A stretch of 32,115 nucleotides of DNA, from contig JAQTYI010000003.1 in the NCBI GenBank assembly GCA_028688325.1, positions 1 through 32,115 on the forward strand. Reading direction: 5' to 3'. A program made the position numbers and the translations under genes. Below the pieces are notes generated by a model, which saw nothing but the letters and a program-made list of their open reading frames with translations, was not told the origin of the DNA and ran no database searches. Positions 18,566 through 26,328 of the stretch are shown piece after piece. The stretch's first letter is position 1; every line of letters starts with the position of its first letter. Source of the DNA: Candidatus Portnoyibacteriota bacterium (GTDB lineage Bacteria; Patescibacteriota; Minisyncoccia; Portnoybacterales; GWB1-42-6).

Positions 18566-18883
18566 TTATGCTTGAGCAGCTTTGCTCCAGTCGATATCCG
18601 CGTCCCAGCTGGTATTGATCTCAATGGTAACTCCCCGGCCCACGGCATCGCCTCTGTTTTCCTCTACGGTCAGATACAGATCAAAGAAAGCGCAGGTCAG
18701 CGACTTCACCAGTTCCGTCTTTTTCTTGTCGGTTATTACTATCTCTTCCGGATTGCTTCTGATATCATCGGCGATATACAACAGGTCAGACACTTTCCGA
18801 ATCAACTCTTTATATTCGATTCTTTCCGCTTCCGACAGTGAAGAGACATATTACTCGATCTCGATTGCGAAAGTGATCTTCAT
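18566..18883 (-). pseudogene. Small gene with an in-frame TAA at codon 11
   Basis: On the minus strand AAGGGGGGC precedes ATG (18881-18883) as in the 75-residue gene at 578-805. The frame reads MKITFAIEIE, then TAA (18851-18853), then continues open for 94 codons as YVSSLSEAERIEYKEL...IRKVSDLLYIADDI to TGA. One G-to-T change from GAA would explain the stop. The downstream part could restart at TTG (18805) but has no SD there. The encoded protein is small, acidic and without membrane spans; family unknown. Options are a recent nonsense mutation, a sequence error, or readthrough. TAA recoding is not expected. Confidence 0.65.
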
Positions 18884-19152
18884 ACGCGCCCCCCTTCTTT
18901 TCTTCGGTTTTTAAACAACACTCGAAAGAATAGTAACGCTACCTTTCATTAAATAGTACAACAAACCGCGCTTTGCATCAATCTTTTATTTTGGCCCCGA
19001 AGATGCTAAAATTGGCCTATCCCAGGCAGTGAAAATTTGACAGGTTATATATCTAACAAAATAGCTTGCCAAGCTTTTACAACCTCGGCGAATATATAAA
19101 GCATAACAACAATCGTTACAATAATTATTCGGTCAAATTTCTACTGCCTGGT

Positions 19153-20334
19153 ATGCGAATATCCTATTCGGCTCTGGAAACCTTCAAAAGGTGTCCGCTG
19201 AAATTCAAATTCCAATATGTTGATAAGATAAGAACGCCCAAATCCAAAGACGCGCTTTTTGGCACTCTGCTGCACAGCGCCCTGAAGATCCTGCACGAAC
19301 CCGGGCTCATTATTCCCGCGGAAGAAGACATCCTGAAATTCATCTCCAACAAATGGGATTCCTCCATTTATTCTTCGGAACAAGAATCCGCGCTGAATTT
19401 CGCCCAGGCGATAAAGATAATGAAGGATTATTATGCCAAAAATTATCCCTCGCAATTTACCGTGCTGGCGCTGGAAACGATGTTTGAGGTACCCTTGCAA
19501 GTTGCGGGCCAGCAGCATCTGCTCACCGGCAAGATCGACCGGGTGGATAAGACCGAAGACGGCCTGCTGGAAGTGATTGACTACAAAACCACCAAAAAAA
19601 TGCCTTCTCAAGACGCCGTGGATAAAGATCTGCAATTGGCGGTGTATCACTTGGGCGTAGCCAACCGCTGGCCAACCTTGGTCAAAGAAGAGCGGCCGCT
19701 CAAAACCAGCTTGTATTTTCTGAAGCACGGAGAGAAGCTTTCCAGCACCCGCACGGCCGAGAACCTGGCCGAAACCAAAGAGAGTATCATTCGGGATTTT
19801 GAGGTCATAGACAAGGCCTTTAAAGAAAGTAAATTCCCCGCCACGCCCAATGTCCTTTGCGACTGGTGCGAGTTCCAGCGGCATTGCCCGTTCTTTAAAC
19901 ATAAATTCAAGGAGGAAAAAATATTCTTCAACGACCAGGATGTCAAAGCATTGATCGGCGAATATTCCAAGCTTAAAAACGAGGTTGATGAGCGCGATGA
20001 ACGCCTGAGTGAAATAAAGACCGATCTGAGTAAATTCATGGACCAAGAGGGGCTGGAGCGGCTATTTGGCGACGACGGATATATCACCCGCCAAGCTATC
20101 CAGCGCTTTAAATATGATGTTGAAACATTGCGAGCGATTTTGGAGCCGCTGGGCCGCTGGCAGGATGTGCTTAAAGTCGATGATGTGAAACTGAAAAAAG
20201 TCGCCAAGGAATTGCCGGCGGACAAGCGTTCAAAAATCGAAGCCGCGCACAAGCTTGATAAAGAATACAAAACCCTGACGCTTAAAAAGTCCGGCAAGAA
20301 AAACTCCTCTATTTCACGCACTCCGACTGCGTGA
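19153..20334 (+). CDS. RecB/Cas4-like PD-(D/E)XK nuclease (393 aa)
   Basis: A PD-(D/E)XK exonuclease-type protein of the RecB/AddB/Cas4 group. The N-terminus ISYSALETFKRCPLKFKFQYV holds the first cluster Cys (14). A His lies in GTLLHSAL. The catalytic core is GKIDRVD...EVIDYKTTKK near residues 129-150, with QLAVYHLG following. The last three cluster Cys are in LCDWCEFQRHC near 235-245, so a 4Fe-4S cluster is likely. A C-terminal coiled-coil and helical part of about 130 residues follows. The start is chosen at MRISYS, the usual family start; an upstream TTG frame at 19066 is possible. No helicase or CRISPR gene is nearby, so it acts alone or with distant partners. Confidence 0.85.
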   Translation: MRISYSALETFKRCPLKFKFQYVDKIRTPKSKDALFGTLLHSALKILHEPGLIIPAEEDILKFISNKWDSSIYSSEQESALNFAQAIKIMKDYYAKNYPSQFTVLALETMFEVPLQVAGQQHLLTGKIDRVDKTEDGLLEVIDYKTTKKMPSQDAVDKDLQLAVYHLGVANRWPTLVKEERPLKTSLYFLKHGEKLSSTRTAENLAETKESIIRDFEVIDKAFKESKFPATPNVLCDWCEFQRHCPFFKHKFKEEKIFFNDQDVKALIGEYSKLKNEVDERDERLSEIKTDLSKFMDQEGLERLFGDDGYITRQAIQRFKYDVETLRAILEPLGRWQDVLKVDDVKLKKVAKELPADKRSKIEAAHKLDKEYKTLTLKKSGKKNSSISRTPTA

Positions 20335-20338
20335 AATA
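20310..20338. repeat. Hairpin across the nuclease stop codon
   Basis: TATTTCACGCA and TGCGTGAAATA form an 11-bp stem around CTCCGAC. The last seven codons of the nuclease, including TGA, lie inside it, so the C-terminal residues derive from the repeat. Confidence 0.7.
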
Positions 20339-20343
20339 TAACA

Positions 20344-20374
20344 AAAAAGGGTTGTCGCAAGGGCAACCCTTTTT
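20344..20374. terminator. Bidirectional terminator after the nuclease
   Basis: AAAAAGGGTTG pairs with CAACCCTTTTT across a 9-base loop. It serves the plus-strand nuclease and the converging minus-strand small gene. Confidence 0.88.
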
Positions 20375-20437
20375 ATACTTGCTAAACTTTTCAACTGATG
20401 GCGGAGCTAAGCGGAATTGCGTCCTACGGAAATCTTT

Positions 20438-20626
20438 TTAAATTTTACGGCAAGTGGCGTTCATCGCCAAAAGCTTTTCACCGCTTGGCTTTTCCGTACA
20501 AAAACTTCTTGCGCCGTCGGGATAAAAAATAACATACTTGTATTCTACTCCCGACCTCTGGACGCTCTCCAATATTCTGTCCCATTCCTCAGAAGCAGCC
20601 CTTCCCATCTTTTTCTCCTCGTCCAT
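20438..20626 (-). CDS. Small hypothetical protein (62 aa)
   Basis: GGAGGTG five bases before ATG fixes the start at MDEEKK. The protein is soluble and charged, with a helix (EEWDRILESVQRSG) and a beta strand EYKYVIFYPDG, plus two Cys. The family is not recognised. It is 77 bp downstream of the Ada-like gene on the same strand and shares the bidirectional terminator at 20344-20374. Confidence 0.65.
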   Translation of the reverse strand: MDEEKKMGRAASEEWDRILESVQRSGVEYKYVIFYPDGARSFCTEKPSGEKLLAMNATCRKI

Positions 20627-20703
20627 AGCACACCTCCATATCAAATTTAAAAGAACTCCTCCCCGATGATTATTGCGCGAATAGAACTTAATTCGTATCT
20701 TTT

Positions 20704-21135
20704 TCAAGGTTTCGCATATCCGGCCGGGGCTTCGCTGGTGATGCAGGCGCCGGGGGAAAAGCCCGCGGCCTGCGCATCTTTTTCCGAATTAAACCAAACC
20801 TTATTCTCTTCTTTTATCCTGCCGGCCCAGGAGCACCAGGGCCAGTAGTATTTTGTGCCGTTCTTACTGGCTACAAACAAACCCTTGGCGCCGGCCATGC
20901 TCGCCGACTCCCCCGCCGCACCGATTATCGGCCGTGAAACATTACTTAAAATATTGGCGGAACTTGAAGAATCCGGCTCATCAATTATTACCGGATTTCT
21001 GACAATTTGGGGCGCGCTTAATCGCCCCGACCCGAAGGCGATAATAGCCACCAAAATGAAGCCCGCGGCGATGGCGATATCGGCCTGGTTGCGCTTGAGC
21101 CAGTCCCCTATTCGGTTAAAATCAATAATTGACAT
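20704..21135 (-). CDS. Membrane-anchored protein with an Ada-like metal-binding domain (143 aa)
   Basis: An N-terminal membrane helix (AIAAGFILVAIIAFGSG, about 20-37), a Ser-rich linker, and a C-terminal domain with FVASKNGTKYYWPWCSWAG, RIKEENKVWF and DAQAAGFSPGAC. This matches the small Ada-type zinc-binding fold found in many exported or nuclease-associated proteins (ASK-x-G-x-KYH-x-P-C). One of the usual four Cys is hard to place. The domain is outside the membrane; the role is unknown. A good minus-strand promoter (21156-21185) is just upstream. Confidence 0.8.
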   Translation of the reverse strand: MSIIDFNRIGDWLKRNQADIAIAAGFILVAIIAFGSGRLSAPQIVRNPVIIDEPDSSSSANILSNVSRPIIGAAGESASMAGAKGLFVASKNGTKYYWPWCSWAGRIKEENKVWFNSEKDAQAAGFSPGACITSEAPAGYAKP

Positions 21136-21155
21136 AAAAATACCGTTATGCTAAT

Positions 21156-21185
21156 ATTATACAGTAAATTTTCTATATGTGTCAC
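21156..21185 (-). promoter_or_regulatory. Promoter of the Ada-like membrane protein gene
   Basis: On the minus strand GTGACA, 18 bp, consensus TATAAT. It lies 20 bp before ATG at 21135, so the leader is very short. Confidence 0.65.
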
Positions 21186-21200
21186 CTGAGGCCTTAAGCC

Positions 21201-21238
21201 GAAGAATCATAGATCCTTCACTTCGTTCAGGATGACAA
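21201..21238. repeat. Partial dispersed repeat before rpmA
   Basis: GAAGAATC, GATCCTTC and TTCAGGATGACAAC match the right arm of the dispersed family. It ends 10 bp before the rpmA ATG. Confidence 0.6.
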
Positions 21239-21248
21239 CCATAAAGTT

Positions 21249-21530
21249 ATGGCACATACAAAGGCGGCCGGTTCTACTAAACTGGGCCGCGATTCACAAC
21301 CACAATACTTGGGTATTAAACTTTTTGCGGGAGAGCCCGCCAACGCCGGCAGTATTATCGTCCGCCAGCGCGGAACGAAATTTATGCCGGGCAAAAATGT
21401 CCGCCGGGGCTCAGACGACACGATCTACTCTATCATCAAGGGTATCGTTAAGTTTACCAACAAAAAAGTTACCAGCTTCACCGGCCACCAGAAGATGAAG
21501 AAAGTCGTTAATGTCGTGGCGGCTAAATAG
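21249..21530 (+). CDS. rpmA: Ribosomal protein bL27 (93 aa)
   Basis: Large-subunit protein bL27, located near the peptidyl-transferase centre. [22 protein letters not shown] is the usual N-terminus, followed by [19 protein letters not shown] and [10 protein letters not shown]. The length is normal. The MAH start means no N-terminal cleavage is needed. bL21 (rplU), the frequent upstream partner, is not adjacent; the upstream gene is on the other strand. A TTCG-loop terminator follows. Confidence 0.96.
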   Translation: MAHTKAAGSTKLGRDSQPQYLGIKLFAGEPANAGSIIVRQRGTKFMPGKNVRRGSDDTIYSIIKGIVKFTNKKVTSFTGHQKMKKVVNVVAAK

Positions 21531-21549
21531 TAAATAGTTTATGGAAAAG

Positions 21550-21570
21550 CACCCTTCGGGGTGTTTTTTT
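21550..21570 (+). terminator. rpmA terminator
   Basis: CACCC-TTCG-GGGTG followed by seven T; a short but stable hairpin with a tetraloop. Confidence 0.85.
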
Positions 21571-21584
21571 GTTATTCCTGCATA

Positions 21585-21777
21585 GACCGCGCATACGAAA
21601 AACTTTAAGACAAAATCGAGATGAGCGAGGCGTTTAAAATCGCGTGCTGTGGCGGGCCCCAAGCTGACGCTTGGGGCGTTGCGGATAGCGCTTTTAGGCG
21701 AGCGAATCAGATTTTGTTAAAGTTTTATCGCCGTGCGGGACTTTTTTTGTTACTTTTTTGTGGATACAAAAAAGTAA
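21585..21777. repeat. Structured multi-helix repeat, copy 1
   Basis: Nested helices: AACTTTAA + CAAAATC (21601-21617, 2-nt bulge) with GATTTTG + TTAAAGTT (21710-21724); CGTTTAAAA (21631-21639) with TTTTAGGCG (21692-21700, two G-U); GCCCCAAGC with GCTTGGGGC (21656-21677, 4-nt loop); and a separate 3' hairpin TTACTTTTTTG/CAAAAAAGTAA (21750-21777). Conserved single-strand blocks GCGTGCTGTGG and GTTGCGGATAGC flank the central hairpin. Copy 2 is at 31342-31542. No frame of note. It lies between the convergent rpmA and pyrG. Confidence 0.8.
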
Positions 21778-21787
21778 AGTGATTAAC

Positions 21788-21852
21788 TCTGGATCCCGGG
21801 TCCCGTCTATGCTAAAGCTTCGGCGAGGCGCGGCAAACCCGGGATGACAACT
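21788..21852. repeat. Dispersed repeat variant next to pyrG
   Basis: GGATCCCGGGT and ACCCGGGATGACAAC are related inverted arms, with GCTAAAGCTTCGGCGAGGCG between them. It ends the 333-bp gap between rpmA and pyrG. Confidence 0.55.
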
Positions 21853-21863
21853 ATTATTGTCGA

Positions 21864-23486
21864 TTATTTTTTAATGATGGCCGCTTTCACGAATTCCCGA
21901 AACAACGGATGCGAGGTTATGGGCCTGGATCTGAATTCCGGATGGAATTGAGCGGCCATAAAAAACGGATGGTTTTTGAGTTCTATGATTTCCACCAAGT
22001 CCCGCTCGGGATTCACGCCCGAAATCACCAGGCCGTTTTTGACCAGAAGTTCCCGGTATTCGTTGTTGAACTCGTAGCGGTGCCGGTGTCGCTCGGATAT
22101 CAATTCTCGGCCGTAGGCCTTGGCTGCCTTGGTGCCCGGTATTAGGCGGCAATAATACGCGCCCAGGCGCATGGTGCCGCCGTAGCGGTTATCTTTTAAC
22201 GCGGCTTTTTGCTCCAGCATCAAGTCGATGATCGGATTTGGGGTGTCTTTGTTGATTTCGGTGGTATGGGCGTCTGGCAGGCCGCAAATATGGCGCGCAA
22301 ACTCAACGCAGGCCAGCTGCATCCCGTAGCACAAGCCAAGGTACGGGATCTTGTTTTCACGGCAAAATCGAATGGCGGAAATTTTTCCCTCAATGCCGCG
22401 CGAGCCGAATCCCCCGGGCACGATCACGCCATCATATTCCTTCAAGTTCTTCAGTGCTTTTACATTTTTTTCAAATTCCTCGGCGTTTATCCAGCCGATG
22501 ACGGGCTTTCGCTTATGGAAAAAGGCCGCGTGCTTGACCGCTTCGATCACGGAAAGATAGGAATCAGACAAAACAAAATCCCCTGTGCCAAAATACTTTC
22601 CGACTATTCCTATTTTTACCTCTTTAGCAGCCGTGCGGGCTGTTTTAGCCAGAACGCGCCAGTCATACAGATTATTTTTCCTCGGCCTGACCTTCAATTT
22701 TTTCAGCAGCAGGTCGCTCAAGCCGTCTTTTTCAAAATTCAGCGGTACTTCATATATCGTTTCGATGTCCGGCGCGGAGATGACATCTTCCTGGCGCATA
22801 TTGCAATTTAACGCGATCTTTTCTTTTCTTTTACTGTCCAGCGCCGCGGCCGAACGCGCCAGAATGATATCCGGCTGCACCCCGGCGGAATTGAGCGTAC
22901 GCACGGCATATTGGGTGGGCTTGGTTTTCATTTCGCCTATTTTGCTCGGAATCGGCAGATAGCTTACCAGCACAAAAAGCACATCGTTGGGTTTTTTCAA
23001 CCTGAGCATGCGGGCGGCTTCCAGAAATAAGACATTCTGATATTCGCCGACTGTGCCGCCGATCTCGATAGTGATAAAATCCGCCCTGGCTTTGCTTGCG
23101 GCCTTTTCTATCCGGTCGATGACCTCCAAGGGAATATGGGGCACAACTTCCACGCACTTGCCCCCATACCCCATATTGCGCTCCCGGTGTATCACCGCTT
23201 CATAAACGCTGCCAGTGGTCATATAATTTATAGCCGGCAAGTCTATATCCAAAAAACGCTCGTAGTTGCCCATATCCTGGTCGGTCTCGGTGCCTTCATC
23301 CAAAACAAAAACCTCACCGTGTTCGGTGGGGTTCATGGTGCCAGCATCGACATTGACATATGGATCTATTTTTATGGCTGTCACCTTGAAGCCGCGGGAC
23401 TGCAAAACCTTGCCGATGGAGGCAGTCGCCACTCCTTTTCCCACGCCCGACATGACACCGCCCGCCACAAAAATATATTTTGCCAT
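21864..23486 (-). CDS. pyrG: CTP synthase (PyrG, 540 aa)
   Basis: CTP synthase converts UTP to CTP using ATP and glutamine in the cytosol. The N-terminal synthase domain opens with KYIFVAGGVMSGVGKGVATASIG (P-loop) and has DPYVNVDAGTMNPTEHGEVFVLDEG. The C-terminal class I glutaminase domain has PGGFGSRG, LGLCYGMQ (nucleophile Cys) and FHPEFRSRP (His and Glu). The length is full. AAAGGA before ATG is a moderate SD. The family normally has GGVVSGLGKG; here it reads GGVMSGVGKG, a conservative change. Confidence 0.97.
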   Translation of the reverse strand: MAKYIFVAGGVMSGVGKGVATASIGKVLQSRGFKVTAIKIDPYVNVDAGTMNPTEHGEVFVLDEGTETDQDMGNYERFLDIDLPAINYMTTGSVYEAVIHRERNMGYGGKCVEVVPHIPLEVIDRIEKAASKARADFITIEIGGTVGEYQNVLFLEAARMLRLKKPNDVLFVLVSYLPIPSKIGEMKTKPTQYAVRTLNSAGVQPDIILARSAAALDSKRKEKIALNCNMRQEDVISAPDIETIYEVPLNFEKDGLSDLLLKKLKVRPRKNNLYDWRVLAKTARTAAKEVKIGIVGKYFGTGDFVLSDSYLSVIEAVKHAAFFHKRKPVIGWINAEEFEKNVKALKNLKEYDGVIVPGGFGSRGIEGKISAIRFCRENKIPYLGLCYGMQLACVEFARHICGLPDAHTTEINKDTPNPIIDLMLEQKAALKDNRYGGTMRLGAYYCRLIPGTKAAKAYGRELISERHRHRYEFNNEYRELLVKNGLVISGVNPERDLVEIIELKNHPFFMAAQFHPEFRSRPITSHPLFREFVKAAIIKK

Positions 23487-23564
23487 GGCAAATTCCTTTA
23501 TGCCATAAAAATCTGGGGCTTAACGGAGGACGCAAGCCGCAAAATTTTATGAAAAAATTAATTA

Positions 23565-24044
23565 TTATTCCAAATCGCCTGCGTCTTCTTTTCCTTCGCC
23601 AACCTGTTCATTGATGATAAGCTTCACCTTCGCTTCGAGTCCATGATCCAGCTCCAGAACGATCTCGTGCTCCCCCAGCGTTTTTATCGGCTCAACCGTC
23701 TTGATGTTCTTTTTGGCCACATTAAAACCTTTGTCTTTTAAAAATTTGGCTATTTTTATAGGAGTAATGGAGCCGTATAGTTTTCCTGTGCCGTCGGCCT
23801 TGACCATCATCTCAAATTCCTGGCCGTCTATCTGCGTCGCCACCTCTTCCTGCGCTTTCAGGTCTTCTTCGGCCTGTTTGGCAAGCTCGGCTTGCAGCGC
23901 TTCTGCCTGCTTCAGCGCCGCTTCCGTGGCGGGCTTGGCCAAACCCTTGGCCAAAAGAAAATTCCTGGCGTAGCCGTCGGAAACATCTTTAACCTCGTTT
24001 TTTCTGCCCACTTTCGGGACATCTTGGGAGAGAATAACTTTCAT
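23565..24044 (-). CDS. rplI: Ribosomal protein bL9 (159 aa)
   Basis: Large-subunit protein bL9. The N-terminal domain [36 protein letters not shown] is diagnostic. A long helix follows ([25 protein letters not shown]), then the C-terminal domain with [15 protein letters not shown]. The length is about 10 residues above usual because of an acidic tail ([11 protein letters not shown]). It is 78 bp upstream of pyrG on the same strand, and the two may be co-transcribed. Confidence 0.96.
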   Translation of the reverse strand: MKVILSQDVPKVGRKNEVKDVSDGYARNFLLAKGLAKPATEAALKQAEALQAELAKQAEEDLKAQEEVATQIDGQEFEMMVKADGTGKLYGSITPIKIAKFLKDKGFNVAKKNIKTVEPIKTLGEHEIVLELDHGLEAKVKLIINEQVGEGKEDAGDLE

Positions 24045-24187
24045 GGTTTCTCTACTAATTACGAATTTATTACGAATATGCGAATTCCTCCTTTTTTAAT
24101 CCGCATATCGGTACTCATCTATATTCAGTAGTGATTTCTATTTATTTATTTATTTTACACCAACCGCCGACCGCTTGCAACTCTTTT

Positions 24188-25390
24188 TTATTTAAAAATT
24201 TCCAGCGCTTTATCCAGCTGGGGGTCGCGGCCGCCGGCAATATCATCAGCGCTGATTTCCACTTTTACATCCGGCTCCAGGCCGTCATCCATTATGGAGT
24301 GGCCCGAGGGCGTGTACCATTTGGCCACGGTTATTTTAAGGGATGTGCCGTTGCCCATCGGCTCCAATTCCTGCACCGAGCCCTTGCCGAAGCTTTTCTC
24401 GCCCACCAACTTGAATTTCTTGTCGTCGCGCAACGCGCCGGCCAAAATTTCCGAAGCCGAGGCCGACCCCTGGTTCATTAAAACAACCACCGGATACAAG
24501 CCAAGTTTGTCCGTGCCCGCGCTGCGATGCTCAATTTTTTTGCCGTCGCCGTAGTCCTCCCAAACCACCATTTGCCCTTCGGGTAAAAACCAACCGGCTA
24601 TTTCCACGGACGATTCCAGGTAGCCGCCGGGATTGTTGCGCAAATCCAAAATGATTCCTTTGGCGTCCGAGGTTAAAATTTGCTGGACCGCTTTTTTGAA
24701 TTCCGCCGCCGAATTTTCAGTGAAATGATATAACGCCAAATAGACCACAGTTTTATCCCCCACTTTTTTCATCTCCAACTTAACGATGGGAATATTTATC
24801 ACGGCTCTGATAATCTTTATTTCTTTGGCGTCGGTCCAGCCGTCGCGCGTAATGGTCAGAGTAACCTGAGTGCCTTTTGGCCCGCGGATCTGGCCCACCG
24901 CTTCGTCTATCGTCATGCCGTCGGTTATCTTATCGTTAATCTTCAAGATCTTATCACCGGCCTTAAGCCCCGCTTTCATGGCCGGGGAATCGGTCAAAGG
25001 AGAAATGATAGTAACAATGTTTTTGCGCATGCCGACTTCCGCGCCGATGCCTTCAAGATTTCCCTGCATGGCCCGGGAAAAATCTTTGTTCTCCTCCGGC
25101 GGCATAAAGACCGTGTAGGGGTCGCCCAGCGAAGATACCATGCCGGAGATCGCGCCGTAAACCATTTTCTGATAGTCGATCTTCGAGCGGTTGACGAATT
25201 TATCCTGAACGCGGACCCACGCGTCCCAGAATAGGTTGAAATCGACATCGGGAGATTTGCCTTGTTCAAGATTTTGCAGACCCGCGACCTTCTCAATGGC
25301 GGGCCGGTTGTTTTGGCCATACCAAAAACCGCCGCCGAATCCGCCGGCGACTAAAGCAATTATTACGATTGAATAAAGTATTTTCTTCAT
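24188..25390 (-). CDS. Carboxy-terminal processing protease (CtpA-like, S41; 400 aa)
   Basis: An exported serine protease that processes or degrades envelope proteins. An N-terminal anchor (about 4-24) is followed by a helical region and a PDZ domain (about 95-170, with GIGAEVG, SPAMKAGLKAGDKILKIND and GPKGTQVTLTI). The S41 catalytic domain has DLRNNPGG, GSASASEILAGAL (nucleophile Ser) and EKSFGKGSVQE (Lys). The length is typical. Its leader is a three-helix structured element (25418-25534). No SD is visible. Confidence 0.95.
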   Translation of the reverse strand: MKKILYSIVIIALVAGGFGGGFWYGQNNRPAIEKVAGLQNLEQGKSPDVDFNLFWDAWVRVQDKFVNRSKIDYQKMVYGAISGMVSSLGDPYTVFMPPEENKDFSRAMQGNLEGIGAEVGMRKNIVTIISPLTDSPAMKAGLKAGDKILKINDKITDGMTIDEAVGQIRGPKGTQVTLTITRDGWTDAKEIKIIRAVINIPIVKLEMKKVGDKTVVYLALYHFTENSAAEFKKAVQQILTSDAKGIILDLRNNPGGYLESSVEIAGWFLPEGQMVVWEDYGDGKKIEHRSAGTDKLGLYPVVVLMNQGSASASEILAGALRDDKKFKLVGEKSFGKGSVQELEPMGNGTSLKITVAKWYTPSGHSIMDDGLEPDVKVEISADDIAGGRDPQLDKALEIFK

Positions 25391-25417
25391 CAGAAATCAA
25401 TACTGGGGGGCGAAGTG

Positions 25418-25534
25418 GTTTTTTCTGAAACGCTCAGTTTTGCGAGCGGGCACGGTTCCGCCTCGGGCGGAGAGCGAGCAAAACTGGCGAATAAAATTTT
25501 CACGCTGGGAAAATTTTATGCTTTCAGAAAAAAC
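25418..25534. repeat. Structured three-way-junction element upstream of the protease gene
   Basis: GTTTTTTCTGAAA (25418-25430) pairs perfectly with TTTCAGAAAAAAC (25522-25534). Inside are CGC+CAGTTTTGC (25431-25443) with GCAAAACTG+GCG (25478-25489), enclosing TCCGCC/GGCGGA (25457-25471), and ATAAAATTTT/AAAATTTTAT (25491-25519). It begins at the stop codon of the GT2 gene and ends 28 bp before the protease ATG. No coding signal. Confidence 0.75.
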
Positions 25535-26328
25535 TAACGAGCACCCTTATACTTCCAAAAATATTTTATCGCGCTTGAAATATGTATCCAAGTATACTTG
25601 TTAAAAAGCAAATCCGCCAAGCCGCCCGCTTTCTTGCTCACCCGGCCGTGGTAATGATGCATCCGGGCCTGCGGAAAATATACCACGCTCCATCCTTTGG
25701 CCCAAAATCTCCGGCACCAGTCAGTGTCTTCAAGGTATAAAAAAAAGCGCTCATCCATGGGCCCGACTTCTTTCAAAGCCGCCCTTTTCAGCATCATGGC
25801 CGCACCCAAAAGCCAGTCGACCTCGCGCACGCTTTGGCGGTCAAAATCGGCCATCGCGAACCTGTTCAGCTCTTTTTTTCCCCGTGCGGTCTTGCCCAAG
25901 AATGTCCGGCGGTAAACGATGGTGAGGGGTTTGTAAAAACGGAAATAAGAGTCCTGCGCTGTGCCGTTAAAATTCAGAAGCTGCGGGCCGATCAATCCCA
26001 CCTTGGGATTTGCTTCCATATATTCGGTCATTTTCCGCAAAGAATCTTTCTCGGCCAGAATATCGGCGTTCAGCACCAGAAGATATTCTCCCTGCGCTTG
26101 GCGCAAACCCACATTGACTATTTTAGCATAACCGGTATTTTTCTCAAATGGCAAAAACTTAATATCCGGAAAATCGCTTTTTATCATCTCTTCCGTTTCA
26201 TCCTGCGCTTCGGAATCCAGCACCAATATCTCGCAAGACAAATTTTGGCTCGCTTCTTTGAGGGAATTTAAGCAAAGCCGCAAAAGCTCGGGCGTTCTGT
26301 GATGAGTGATGATTATGGATAATTTCAT
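25534..26328 (-). CDS. GT2-family glycosyltransferase (264 aa)
   Basis: A cytosolic-face glycosyltransferase of the WbbL/rhamnosyltransferase-like GT2 group. KLSIIITHHRTPELLRLCLNSL is the nucleotide-sugar-binding start, LLVLNADI holds the DXD-equivalent, and FFLYLEDTDWCRRFWAKGWSVVYFP contains the ED base motif. There is no membrane span. The length is short and complete. The start overlaps the stop of the LCP gene by 1 bp. The sugar donor cannot be told from sequence. Confidence 0.92.
   Translation of the reverse strand: MKLSIIITHHRTPELLRLCLNSLKEASQNLSCEILVLDSEAQDETEEMIKSDFPDIKFLPFEKNTGYAKIVNVGLRQAQGEYLLVLNADILAEKDSLRKMTEYMEANPKVGLIGPQLLNFNGTAQDSYFRFYKPLTIVYRRTFLGKTARGKKELNRFAMADFDRQSVREVDWLLGAAMMLKRAALKEVGPMDERFFLYLEDTDWCRRFWAKGWSVVYFPQARMHHYHGRVSKKAGGLADLLFNKYTWIHISSAIKYFWKYKGAR

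Noticed and set aside
18890-19152. Promoter for the nuclease at TTGACA (19037-19042)
   Set aside because: No acceptable -10 box occurs at 16-18 bp, so it was not listed as a feature.
19141-20046. A 301-codon frame on the minus strand opposite the nuclease
   Set aside because: It has no motifs, and the plus-strand frame has the full PD-(D/E)XK and Cys pattern.
21531-21863. A short protein gene in the gap between rpmA and pyrG
   Set aside because: The small frames there change across the structured repeat and have no start signals; the RNA-like helices explain the sequence better.
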